A stretch of DNA of 56,058 nucleotides from Bordetella parapertussis (lineage in GTDB: Bacteria; Pseudomonadota; Gammaproteobacteria; Burkholderiales; Burkholderiaceae_B). A model generated the notes under the pieces. That model worked only from the letters and a program-made list of their open reading frames with translations, was not told where the DNA came from and did no database searches. Positions within the stretch are counted from its first letter, which is position 1, and every line of letters starts with the position of its first letter. Below, piece after piece: positions 9,184 to 15,867 of the stretch. A program made the position numbers and the translations under genes. The stretch lies in contig CAMDEF010000023.1 of assembly GCA_945895265.1 (NCBI GenBank), positions 1 to 56,058 of the forward strand, read 5' to 3'.

Positions 9184-9300
9184 ATGAATATTGAACTTGA
9201 AGAAGTTGTGCATGATGTCTCTGATGATGCACTGGAGATGGCTGCGGGTGGTGCGGGTGCGCAGGGGGGGACTCTGAGGCACTGGTCTCCTGGATGCTGA
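9184..9300 (+). CDS. Double-glycine leader peptide, array copy 1 (RiPP/bacteriocin-like precursor)
   Basis: A 38-residue peptide preceded by GGAG (9174-9177) six bases before its ATG. The leader begins MNIELEEVV and ends in DVSDDALEMAAGG. Counted back from the second glycine, V-12, S-11, L-7 and G-2/G-1 fit the double-glycine leader pattern LSxxELxxIxGG known from peptides cut and exported by C39-peptidase ABC transporters. The predicted core after GG is AGAQGGTLRHWSPGC, 15 residues with one cysteine. A run of seven G bases codes for part of QGG. The exact family is unknown to me; a precursor role is inferred from leader conservation against core divergence across the four copies. Confidence 0.7.
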   Translation: MNIELEEVVHDVSDDALEMAAGGAGAQGGTLRHWSPGC

Positions 9301-9360
9301 AGTGTTAGCGATTGGTGTTAGCTCCTGCTGCGCAGGTAACCTATAACCTTGGAGTTTGCG

Positions 9361-9462
9361 ATGAACATTGAACTTGAAGAAGTTGTACTACAGGATGTCT
9401 CTGATGATGCGCTGAAGCTGGCTGCGGGTGGTGCGCAGGGGGGGCTACGATATGCACGGTGA
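9361..9462 (+). CDS. Double-glycine leader peptide, array copy 2 (possible frameshift in G7 tract)
   Basis: As read, this encodes 33 residues: leader starting MNIELEEVV and ending DVSDDALKLAAGG, then a short core AQGGLRYAR. The core contains a run of seven G bases. With six G the frame would stay open to a TAA at 9512-9514 and give a longer aromatic-rich core starting AQGGYDMHGEWDGF and ending PPWRYPVPGF. The gap from this longer frame's stop to the next unit (about 40 bases) is closer to the spacing seen for other copies (about 16-22) than the about 90 bases of the version as read. So it may be a slippage site, a recent frameshift or a homopolymer error. The Shine-Dalgarno site is cttggagt, as in the other copies. 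Confidence 0.6.
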   Translation: MNIELEEVVLQDVSDDALKLAAGGAQGGLRYAR

Positions 9463-9619
9463 ATGGGATGGTTTCGCTGTACCTCCTTGGCGTTATCCAG
9501 TTCCTGGGTTTTAATGCCAGGGGTGTCGCTGGAATCAGTCGCTCAACCTTGGGTGTTAGCCATTGCTGACCGGTAACCCACACCCACTTGGGCGTGGGCA
9601 TTCAACCTTGGAGTCTAGT

Positions 9620-9760
9620 ATGAACATTGAACTTGATGAAGTTATTGTGATGGATGTCTCTGATTATGCACTGGAGATGGCTGCCGGTGGTGCGCAGGTG
9701 GCAAGCTGGTCTTTTCATGAAACATGGGGTAAATACTGCCGAGATCATTTTTCATTGTAG
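9620..9760 (+). CDS. Double-glycine leader peptide, array copy 3
   Basis: A 46-residue peptide, the longest intact copy. The leader begins MNIELDEVIVM and ends DVSDYALEMAAGG. The core starts AQVASWSFHETWGKY and ends CRDHFSL, 22 residues with two tryptophans, one cysteine and two histidines, and no G run. The open frame extends upstream to 9563 through the repeated element, but the ATG at 9620 is supported by the conserved ccttggagt site and by alignment with the other copies. The upstream element differs from units 1, 2 and 4 by an insert that includes cccacacccacttggg. Confidence 0.72.
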   Translation: MNIELDEVIVMDVSDYALEMAAGGAQVASWSFHETWGKYCRDHFSL

Positions 9761-9825
9761 CGGACGCTCGAGCAGGCTGGTGTTAGCTCCTGCTGCGCTG
9801 GTAACCCTAGACCTTGGAGTCTGCT

Positions 9826-9951
9826 ATGAACATTGAACTTGATGAAGTTGTTGTACAGGATGTCTCTGACGAGGCGCTTGAGCAGGCTGCGGGTGGTGGG
9901 CAGGATGCCACTGGAACTGGCTGTTGGAGTCCTTTTCAAGCTCTACGATGA
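9826..9951 (+). CDS. Double-glycine leader peptide, array copy 4
   Basis: A 41-residue peptide. The leader begins MNIELDEVVVQ and ends DVSDEALEQAAGG; the core is GQDATGTGCWSPFQALR. It shares the WSP tripeptide with copy 1. The stop is TGA at 9949-9951. In the same frame the next codons read QGGFTQCGTLCVYA before TAA at 9994-9996, including the cag + G-run core opening of copies 1 and 2. This could be a relic of another core or a stop gained in a longer core. The usual Shine-Dalgarno element precedes the ATG. Confidence 0.7.
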   Translation: MNIELDEVVVQDVSDEALEQAAGGGQDATGTGCWSPFQALR

Positions 9952-10046
9952 CAGGGGGGGTTCACGCAGTGTGGAACCCTCTGTGTATATGCATAAGTCT
10001 GTTAGGTAGCTATTGCTGACAGCAAACCCACACCCACTTGGGTACT

Positions 10047-10068
10047 AGCCACCTTCGGGTGGCTTTTT
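10047..10068 (+). terminator. Rho-independent terminator closing the peptide array
   Basis: A perfect 7-bp stem AGCCACC / GGTGGCT with a TTCG tetraloop, followed by TTTT. It lies just after the relic fifth unit and marks the end of the array's transcript on the plus strand. Confidence 0.85.
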
Positions 10069-10185
10069 AACGCCCGCATCAAATGCCCGAGCAGTGAACT
10101 TGAACAAAACAAAATATATATACCCCCCACCTTTTTACACAGAAAACAAAGGGGGGCGTTTCGCCGGGCACGAGAGCCGGGGTTC

Positions 10186-10275
10186 TGGCGGAAGCGGTGA
10201 GATTCGAACTCACGGAGGGCGTGAACCCTCGCCGGTTTTCAAGACCGGTGCCTTAAACCGCTCGGCCACGCTTCC
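10186..10275 (-). tRNA. tRNA-Ser (anticodon UGA)
   Basis: The reverse complement begins GGAAGCG and ends CGCTTCC-G-CCA, with a 7-bp acceptor stem and encoded CCA. It has a long serine-type variable arm, a T arm with GTTCGAATC, and the anticodon loop CTTGAAA giving TGA. The length is 90 nt, typical for class II tRNA-Ser. It is transcribed leftward, opposite to the quinone oxidoreductase gene and towards the peptide array. Confidence 0.95.
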
Positions 10276-10334
10276 TTTTCTTGAAGGGATGCATAATAAA
10301 CGATTTACGATAATTCGTTTTTAAGGCGATCAAT

Positions 10335-11315
10335 ATGCGTGCAATAGAAATTACAACTCCGGGTGGCCCTGAAGTGTTGGTGCCCACGACTCGACCTACG
10401 CCCGAAGCGGGGCGTGGTGAGGTATTGATCAAAGTTGAGGCGGCAGGGATCAATCGCCCTGACGTCTTTCAACGCCTGGGTCAATATGCGCCGCCACCCG
10501 GTACCACCGATTTGCCAGGGCTCGAAGTGGCCGGCGAAATTGTCGGTGGTGATGTAGGCAATAGCGGTTTCAAAATCGGTGACAAAGTCTGTGCCTTGGT
10601 GGCGGGTGGTGGTTATGCCGAGTACTGCGCAGCTCCAATTGAGCAGTGTTTGCCAGTACCCAAGGGCCTATCGATGATTGAGGCAGCGGGTTTGCCTGAA
10701 ACCTATTTTACGGTCTGGAGCAACGTGTTTGACCGCGGGCAGCTTGCAGCCGGTGAAAGTTTGTTGGTACATGGCGGCGCAAGCGGCATTGGTACCACCG
10801 CAGTGCAATTGGCTAGCTCCTTAGGCCATGCTGTCTACGCCACCGTCGGCAGCGACGAGCGTGCCCGTGCCGTTGAAGCGTTAGGCGCAGTTAAGGGTAT
10901 TAACTACAAGACTCAGGACTTTGTTGAAGAAGTCAACGCCTTGACTCAAAAGAAGGGCGTCAATGTGATTTTGGATATGGTCGCAGGTGACTATATTGGC
11001 CGCGAACTGAAGTGCCTGGCAGATGATGGACGTATTGTCTTGATTGCGACACTAGGGGGCGGTAAATCAACCTTCAATTCGGCCGAATTGATGCGACGGC
11101 GCTTAACGATCACTGGTTCAACACTGCGCCCGCGCCCGGTCGCGTTCAAAGCCGCGATTGCGCGCGCCTTGCAGCAACAGGTCTGGCCGCTGCTCAGTGC
11201 GGGCAAGATTAAGCCCGTGATTTTTAAGACCTTGCCACTCGAGCAAGCCGCCCAAGGCCATGCCATGATGGAGGCCGGCGAACAAATCGGCAAAATCATC
11301 CTGACAACGGGATAA
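10335..11315 (+). CDS. NAD(P)H quinone oxidoreductase, zinc-independent MDR family
   Basis: A 326-residue medium-chain dehydrogenase of the quinone oxidoreductase/PIG3 type. The opening MRAIEITTPGGPEVL and GEVLIKVEAAGINRPDVFQRLG are typical. The cofactor loop is VHGGASGIGTTAVQLA (about residues 144-159), and the metal-binding cysteines and histidine of zinc alcohol dehydrogenases are absent. It probably reduces quinones or enones with NADPH in the cytoplasm. It stands about 95 bases upstream of tpiA on the same strand. The name qor is often given to such genes, but paralogues make a firm symbol unsafe. Confidence 0.9.
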   Translation: MRAIEITTPGGPEVLVPTTRPTPEAGRGEVLIKVEAAGINRPDVFQRLGQYAPPPGTTDLPGLEVAGEIVGGDVGNSGFKIGDKVCALVAGGGYAEYCAAPIEQCLPVPKGLSMIEAAGLPETYFTVWSNVFDRGQLAAGESLLVHGGASGIGTTAVQLASSLGHAVYATVGSDERARAVEALGAVKGINYKTQDFVEEVNALTQKKGVNVILDMVAGDYIGRELKCLADDGRIVLIATLGGGKSTFNSAELMRRRLTITGSTLRPRPVAFKAAIARALQQQVWPLLSAGKIKPVIFKTLPLEQAAQGHAMMEAGEQIGKIILTTG

Positions 11316-11411
11316 CGTCAAGACTTCCCGCAATACGGTGTGACAGGATACAATCTTGGGTTATCCCGACTTTATGTCGCTGTTTTTGTTTAAACAGCAG
11401 GGTTGTATCTT

Positions 11412-12155
11412 ATGACGATGTCTCGTACGCGCCTGGTAATGGGTAACTGGAAAATGCACGGCAATTTGGCTGACAACGCCAAGCTGCTTGCAGGCTTGCG
11501 CGCAGGCGCCGGCTCGATTGCTTCGGGCACGCAGCTTGCAGTCTGTGTGCCTTTTCCTTACCTCGCACAAGCTGGCGAAGCGTTGAAAGGTTCGGCTGTG
11601 GCTTGGGGCGCGCAAGATATCAGCGCACAGGCTCATGGCGCGTTCACCGGCGAAGTGTCTGGTGCAATGCTCAAGGATTTTGCCTGTCGCTATGCCTTGG
11701 TGGGCCACTCTGAAAGGCGCTCTTTGCATGGCGAGTCTGATCAATTGGTGGCGGATAAAGCCAAGGCAGCATTAGCTTCGGGTCTGACGCCTGTGGTGTG
11801 CGTCGGCGAGTCACTTGCAGAGCGTGACGCCAATCAAGTGATGGCTGTCATTCAGCGGCAATTAGCCCCAGTGCTTGCGCTAGGTGCCGAGGCCGTGAAT
11901 AAAATGGTTGTAGCGTATGAGCCCGTTTGGGCAATTGGCACGGGTCGTACCGCCACCCCCGAGCAGGCGCAAGAGGTGCACGCTGCGATTCGGGCCGCAT
12001 TGCAGGCGATTGGTGCGGGCAAGGTTCAAATTTTGTATGGTGGCAGCGTGAAAGCTGCGAATGCCGCCAGTTTATTTGTGATGTCTGATATCGATGGTGC
12101 GTTAGTCGGTGGGGCGTCTTTAGTGGCTGAAGATTTTCTGGCGATTGCGGCTTAA
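11412..12155 (+). CDS. tpiA: Triose-phosphate isomerase
   Basis: A 247-residue glycolytic enzyme interconverting dihydroxyacetone phosphate and glyceraldehyde 3-phosphate. All active-site landmarks are present: MGNWKMHGN with the catalytic lysine, GHSERR with the histidine, AYEPVWAIGTG with the glutamate, and the phosphate-binding GGSVKAAN and DGALVGGASL. I start at ATG 11412 (MTMSRTRLVMGN); an in-frame TTG at 11403 and an ATG at 11418 are alternatives. It is followed 50 bases later by secG, the usual betaproteobacterial order. Confidence 0.96.
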   Translation: MTMSRTRLVMGNWKMHGNLADNAKLLAGLRAGAGSIASGTQLAVCVPFPYLAQAGEALKGSAVAWGAQDISAQAHGAFTGEVSGAMLKDFACRYALVGHSERRSLHGESDQLVADKAKAALASGLTPVVCVGESLAERDANQVMAVIQRQLAPVLALGAEAVNKMVVAYEPVWAIGTGRTATPEQAQEVHAAIRAALQAIGAGKVQILYGGSVKAANAASLFVMSDIDGALVGGASLVAEDFLAIAA

Positions 12156-12205
12156 GGCAGCAGTGGCGGTGATGAGTTTGGTCGTTTAGTTTTTGGAGTC
12201 TCTCA

Positions 12206-12703
12206 ATGTCCTGGATGTTTACTCTTTTGTTGGTTGTGCAGATCCTGTCTTCGCTAACCATTATTTCTTTGGTGTTGCTGCAGCAAGGTAAGGGTGCCGA
12301 TATGGGCTCAGCCTTCGGTAGTGGTTCGGCTGGTAGCCTTTTCGGTGCAACCGGCGCTGCAAACTTTATGTCGCGCGCAACCAAGTGGGCTGCAGTGGTG
12401 TTCTTTATCAGCACCATCGGCTTGGCTTACGTCAGTAATCGTGGCACCAAAGGCCAAGACACCGGCATCATGCAAAACTTTTCGCAAACTGCGCCGGTGG
12501 CGCCGCCTGTAGGGTCGGCCGTGCCCGGTGTGCCAAACAGTGCGCCTGCAACAACGGGCGCACCTGCCAATTCAGTGCCGGGTGCGTCTAGTGTGCCCGG
12601 CGTACCTGCGGCACCAGCGTCAGCAATCCCAGGCGTTGTTCCAAGCGGCACGGCACCGGCAGTACCTGTTGCACCCGCAACGCCTGCTCCTGCCACCAAG
12701 TAA
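12206..12703 (+). CDS. secG: Protein translocase subunit SecG
   Basis: A 165-residue inner-membrane protein of the SecYEG channel. There are two membrane segments, near residues 2-22 and 55-75. Between them is the conserved VLLQQGKGADMGSAFGSGSAGSLFG stretch (given here only as its landmark; key parts are LLQQGKGADMG and GSLFG). The C-terminal about 80 residues are a low-complexity Ala/Pro/Val/Gly tail, longer than in E. coli SecG (110 residues) but common in Burkholderiales. It follows tpiA and precedes tRNA-Leu. Confidence 0.95.
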   Translation: MSWMFTLLLVVQILSSLTIISLVLLQQGKGADMGSAFGSGSAGSLFGATGAANFMSRATKWAAVVFFISTIGLAYVSNRGTKGQDTGIMQNFSQTAPVAPPVGSAVPGVPNSAPATTGAPANSVPGASSVPGVPAAPASAIPGVVPSGTAPAVPVAPATPAPATK

Positions 12704-12861
12704 TATTGCTAGCGCGCCGAGGCTTGAGTTTGCCTCTGCGTGCTACACTCTCGCGCTGACTAAAACTGTGTCAAAACCTCAACACAGCTAGCGCAAAACG
12801 TACGAGACAACGCGGTTAAACGGTCTCGTATTCAGCAGTGCAAAGTATCCGCAGTACACGT

Positions 12862-12946
12862 GCCGACGTGGTGAAATTGGTAGACACGCTATCTTGAGGG
12901 GGTAGTGGCGAAAGCTGTGCGAGTTCGAGTCTCGCCGTCGGCACCA
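12862..12946 (+). tRNA. tRNA-Leu (anticodon GAG)
   Basis: It starts GCCGACG and ends CGTCGGC-A-CCA, with a 7-bp acceptor stem and encoded CCA. The anticodon stem CTATC/GGTAG encloses the loop TTGAGGG with GAG as the anticodon, and the T arm has GTTCGAGTC. It is 85 nt with a long variable arm, as expected for tRNA-Leu. A tRNA-Leu between secG and nuoA is a common arrangement in Burkholderiales. Confidence 0.95.
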
Positions 12947-13169
12947 TCTAAAAGTTGGCTCTACCCCATTAACGGTGGTGATCGGTATCCAGCAAACGCT
13001 CGGCTCTACCCCACGCGAGGGCATGAGCGGTTTACAGCAGCGGCTTCCAACAGCAGTTTCTGGCAAAAGTTCTCTTTCTTGATCTAAATCAAGCTTCCAC
13101 TGTTTTGATTCTGCCGCTTTGCGGAGCAGGCTCCTACACTGGGGTCTCGTCATCCTTCCGGAGCAGATC

Positions 13170-13598
13170 ATGAAATTATTAGTCGCCACCGATGGTTCAA
13201 AAAATGCGCTGCGTGCAGTTAAGCGTGCGATTGAATTAATCGAACAAACTACCGCTAAAGCTAATTCAATCACTTTAATTAGCGTGCACGATGACGCGGG
13301 GATTCGTCATGCTAAAGCCTTTGTGGGTAGCTCGGCCGTGAGTGATTATTTGCGCGAACTGAGTGACAAAGAGCTTAAGCCGGCCATGAAGGTGTTAGAC
13401 GCCTCGAGTATCAAGCACGATATGGCAATTGTGGTTGGCAATGTGTCACGCGAAATCGTGAGTTTTGCCGACAAAGGCAAGTACGACATGATTGTGCTGG
13501 GTTCGAAAGGGCGCGGCGCGATTGCTGACTTGTTACTTGGCTCAGTTGCGCAGCGTGTGCTGGCACACGCTGCGCAACCTGTGCTGTTGGTCAAGTAA
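13170..13598 (+). CDS. Universal stress protein, UspA family
   Basis: A 142-residue cytoplasmic protein. It opens MKLLVATDGSKNALRAV, as usual for UspA, and carries the ATP-binding pattern G-x2-G-x9-G-S in GSKGRGAIADLLLGSVAQRV near the C-terminus, ending AAQPVLLVK. The ATG at 13170 is preceded by GGAG; the open frame extends further upstream without support. Family members bind ATP and accumulate under starvation or respiratory stress. It is a single gene with its own likely promoter. Confidence 0.9.
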   Translation: MKLLVATDGSKNALRAVKRAIELIEQTTAKANSITLISVHDDAGIRHAKAFVGSSAVSDYLRELSDKELKPAMKVLDASSIKHDMAIVVGNVSREIVSFADKGKYDMIVLGSKGRGAIADLLLGSVAQRVLAHAAQPVLLVK

Positions 13599-13600
13599 CG

Positions 13601-14030
13601 TTAGTCAACCTTAAGCATAATCTCTTTTGCCAGCTTGACGAACAGGCTCATGGCGCTTGAGGCAGTGATAATTGCCAAGGGGATTTGACCGCCCACGACA
13701 TCTTTCAGTGCGGGGCCGCAGCCGCCATAAGGGATGTGGGTGATATTGGCTTTTTGCCTCAATATTGAGAGACTCTCCGGCCAAGTGCTGCGGCGTGCCG
13801 TTACCACACGACCCGTACGACACATCGTTCTTGGCAGGTTTGGCCGCGGTCAGTAACTCGGCCAGGTTTTCGTAGGGTGAGTTTGCGGGCACGACCAGTA
13901 CCGAAAGAATGAACGCGACATTTTTCAACCACTGCTGCGTGCCCCATGGTTTCTGCTAAAGCGTTGCCAATTAAGCGGGCCAAAATGTCAGTGCTGCCTT
14001 CAGACGTCAGAGCGTAGCAGTCCCGTATCC
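13601..14030 (-). pseudogene. Broken Bug-family (tripartite tricarboxylate) substrate-binding protein
   Basis: Pieces of a Bug/TctC-type periplasmic binding protein are found in three minus-strand frames in the right order. First is GSTDILARLIGNALAETMGH (about 13930-14000), then VVPANSPYENLAELLTAAKP and VSYGSCGNGTPQHLAGESLN (about 13760-13910), then ITHIPYGGCGPALKDVVGGQ and a C-terminal piece ending AKEIMLKVD (13601-13775). At least two frameshifts separate them. The N-terminal signal peptide and much of the second lobe are missing, so it is not functional. The upstream end joins a thioesterase fragment. Confidence 0.75.
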
Positions 14031-14141
14031 AATCTCTAAAATCTGGATGCCAAGGACTTTTGCAAAGGGGTGGTGGGTGTCGAGCAGCAACAAAAATTCG
14101 TCTAGTCTGACGCGAGGTATGGAAGTTGAGGTGGCGGTCAT
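14007..14141 (-). pseudogene. N-terminal fragment of a PaaI-like hotdog thioesterase
   Basis: On the minus strand a start region MTATSTS leads to HHPFAKVLGIQILEIGYGTATL (key part HPFAKVLGIQILE), which resembles the N-terminus of PaaI/hotdog-fold acyl-CoA thioesterases. The frame ends after about 44 residues, and the sequence passes directly into the Bug-protein relic. I read this as a deletion junction joining the 5' end of one gene to the inside of another. Recognition rests on a short stretch. Confidence 0.5.
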
Positions 14142-14526
14142 CACCAAGGTCTCTGTGTGCTGTTGGTCGGGTCGACCATTTTCTTGCTTGGGGCTTACGT
14201 AGCACTTTAGCCTGAGACCGACGGGTGGCAAGTGCCGATGGGTAATCACTCAGTACGGATAGCAGGTGGTTTTCAAGGCGAATTCGAACTTTACCGGTAC
14301 GCTTAAGAAAATCAGGGTAAACCCTTAATTAGCTGGGGTAAAAACATCAAAACGTTGCACTAAGCCAACAAAACACCCACTCTGTGGCAGGTTTATGTCG
14401 AGAATCATAGCCACAGTCCCGGTTTTTTGATGCAATAGCGTCAACTTCCTTTAGCGGAGTTAGGGGGGCAGCGAACAAAACATACGTTTGTTGCTCTTGT
14501 CACTCAAATTTACGGAGATTTCTTAA
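14142..14526. other. Upstream region of the porin gene
   Basis: About 385 bases without a supported gene. The right part should contain the porin promoter and 5' leader; a ggaga Shine-Dalgarno sequence stands shortly before the porin ATG. I cannot assign -35/-10 boxes with confidence. The left part contains no recognisable coding sequence and may be further decayed sequence belonging to the adjacent relic. Confidence 0.4.
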
Positions 14527-15711
14527 ATGAAAAAGACTCTGCTCGCTGCCGCCCTGTTAGCCGGCTTTGCTGGTGCCGCATCGGCTCAATCATCAGTCAC
14601 CTTGTACGGTGTGTTAGACGGTGGCGTTCGCTACCAAAACTGGAACCTGTCATCTGGTCCATTCAGCAAAGTTGACATTTCGACAAGCAGCATCGCTGTC
14701 GTGTCAGGTACTCAGTCAACCTCACGCTTTGGCGTTCGCGGTGTTGAAGACCTCGGCTCAGGCAATCAGGCTGTCTGGAACTTGGAAGGTCAAGTTAACC
14801 TCAACGACGGCACAACAAATTCTGCTGGCCAATGGTCACGCTCTGCAATCGTTGGTCTGCAAAACGCCGCCTGGGGTCGTGTTGATATCGGTCGTCAACT
14901 GAACTTGGCATTAAAATTTGTCGGTGCCCCAATTGATAGCGCCTTCGGTGTAAACGCGCCAATCATTAACATTTCTGGCGTAATGGGCATTACTGCTATT
15001 CGTCAAAACAATATGATTATGTATCAGTCACCTAGCCTGTCAGGCTTCAAGGTTGGTGCTCAATACTCATTCAACACTGGCTTGCCAACGTTGCGGCAAG
15101 CTTTAACCGGTGTTACCTCACCTGATACGCTACCTACTGGTAGCAGCTCGTTTAGCACTGGCAACAACATGCGCAACATTGGGGGCGCTGTGAGCTATAC
15201 AAACAGCGGCTTCTATGTCTCTGGTGTGTATGACCAGTTCACTCCAGCATCTGACACAGTTGCCGGCCAGAATGGCACAACCGTGAGATCTTGGATTGTT
15301 GCTGGTGCTTACGATGCCAAAGTTGTTAAAGTTGGCGCTGCATACAACCAAGTTCGTGGCGGTTTGATTAATGGCCAAGCAACGACTTCAGTATCAAGCT
15401 CTATCACTAACCCGTTCGGCGGCGGTGGTATCGTGTTTGCTGAAGGTGCTGGTACAAACGCCTGGAACATCAACGCGTCGGCCCCAGTTGGCGCAAACGG
15501 TACTGTGATGGCTGCCTACCAGGGTCAATCACACACAGGCGTCATTGCTGATATTGGTGGCGCAACTCAGTTGACATGGGGCTTGGGTTATTCATACAAG
15601 TTCACCAACCGCACCAACGTGTACGCCATCTATTCATACGTCAACAACTTCCAGGGTATCGCCGGTTTGTCAGGCAACACTGCGTCTGTTGGTCTGCGTC
15701 ACTCATTCTAA
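14527..15711 (+). CDS. Outer membrane general porin (Gram-negative porin_4 type)
   Basis: A 394-residue porin. The signal peptide MKKTLLAAALLAGFAGAASA precedes QSSVTLYGVLDGGV, the usual first beta strand of Burkholderiales porins. Later landmarks are SRFGVRGVEDLGSGNQAVW and RSAIVGLQNAAWGRVDIGRQ. The C-terminus ends ASVGLRHSF, with the terminal phenylalanine recognised by the BAM complex. It forms a trimeric 16-strand channel for small solutes in this family. A strong terminator follows, so it is a single-gene unit. Its position between tRNA-Leu and nuoA is unusual. Confidence 0.95.
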   Translation: MKKTLLAAALLAGFAGAASAQSSVTLYGVLDGGVRYQNWNLSSGPFSKVDISTSSIAVVSGTQSTSRFGVRGVEDLGSGNQAVWNLEGQVNLNDGTTNSAGQWSRSAIVGLQNAAWGRVDIGRQLNLALKFVGAPIDSAFGVNAPIINISGVMGITAIRQNNMIMYQSPSLSGFKVGAQYSFNTGLPTLRQALTGVTSPDTLPTGSSSFSTGNNMRNIGGAVSYTNSGFYVSGVYDQFTPASDTVAGQNGTTVRSWIVAGAYDAKVVKVGAAYNQVRGGLINGQATTSVSSSITNPFGGGGIVFAEGAGTNAWNINASAPVGANGTVMAAYQGQSHTGVIADIGGATQLTWGLGYSYKFTNRTNVYAIYSYVNNFQGIAGLSGNTASVGLRHSF

Positions 15712-15766
15712 GCAACCGCTTAGAGTACAAGCTAACTTCGGTTAGCTTGGTGATGTACCGAATGAA

Positions 15767-15797
15767 AACAGGTCACTCTTTGAGTGGCCTGTTTTTT
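15767..15797 (+). terminator. Rho-independent terminator of the porin gene
   Basis: A 12-bp stem AACAGGTCACTC / GAGTGGCCTGTT with one wobble pair and a TTT loop runs into a T tract ending at 15797. A second smaller hairpin, AAGCTAAC-TTCG-GTTAGCTT (15729-15748), lies between it and the porin stop codon. Confidence 0.88.
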
Positions 15798-15834
15798 TAC
15801 TTGGCATCAAACCAGAGTTTGCTTCTGCGGGTAA

Positions 15835-15867
15835 AAACCCTAAGGGCGGTGTATACTTATAGGGTTT
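15835..15867 (+). promoter_or_regulatory. Possible nuo promoter region with inverted repeat
   Basis: A 7-base inverted repeat AAACCCT (15835-15841) / AGGGTTT (15861-15867) encloses TATACT (15852-15857), a good -10 match 33 bases before the nuoA ATG. No clear -35 box stands at the right distance. The repeat around the -10 could be an operator or a simple stem. It is the only candidate promoter signal I see between the porin terminator and nuoA. Confidence 0.35.

Larger units (their letters stand above)
9141..10042 (+). repeat. Array of five homologous units, four with peptide genes
   Basis: Each unit starts with a conserved element of about 43 bases beginning ttagc and containing ggtaacc, followed by a conserved ccttggagt Shine-Dalgarno segment and then the peptide gene. 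Unit starts are about 9141, 9318, 9556, 9783 and 10007. Units 1, 2 and 4 share the tcctgctgcgc version. Unit 3 and the relic unit 5 share the attgctgac version with an added cccacacccacttggg segment. Unit 5 has no ATG or leader and runs straight into the terminator. The pattern points to tandem duplication with diversification of the gene 3' ends. Confidence 0.8.

Noticed and set aside
9341..9601. Minus-strand ORF opposite array copy 2
   Set aside because: Shadow of the repeat units; composition low-complexity and no leader-like or conserved feature.
9141..10042. CRISPR array or mobile-element repeat as the explanation of the tandem repeats
   Set aside because: Repeats are long and irregularly spaced, they include conserved Shine-Dalgarno sites and start codons, and the variable parts are open reading frames. 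No cas gene is present.
10000..10275. Genomic island boundary at tRNA-Ser next to the array
   Set aside because: No integrase gene and no repeated tRNA 3' end seen in the window, so proximity alone does not support it.
10094..10324. 76-codon plus-strand ORF with a GEIRTHGGREPSPVFKTGALN stretch
   Set aside because: It is the antisense translation of tRNA-Ser, a well-known annotation artefact.
12427..12699. Gly/Ala/Val-rich minus-strand ORF opposite the secG tail
   Set aside because: Mirror of the Ala/Pro-rich SecG C-terminus; no independent support.
12788..13273. 161-codon minus-strand ORF over tRNA-Leu and the usp start
   Set aside because: It contains the antisense of tRNA-Leu (RRRDSNSHSF) and overlaps the clear usp coding sequence; no family motif.
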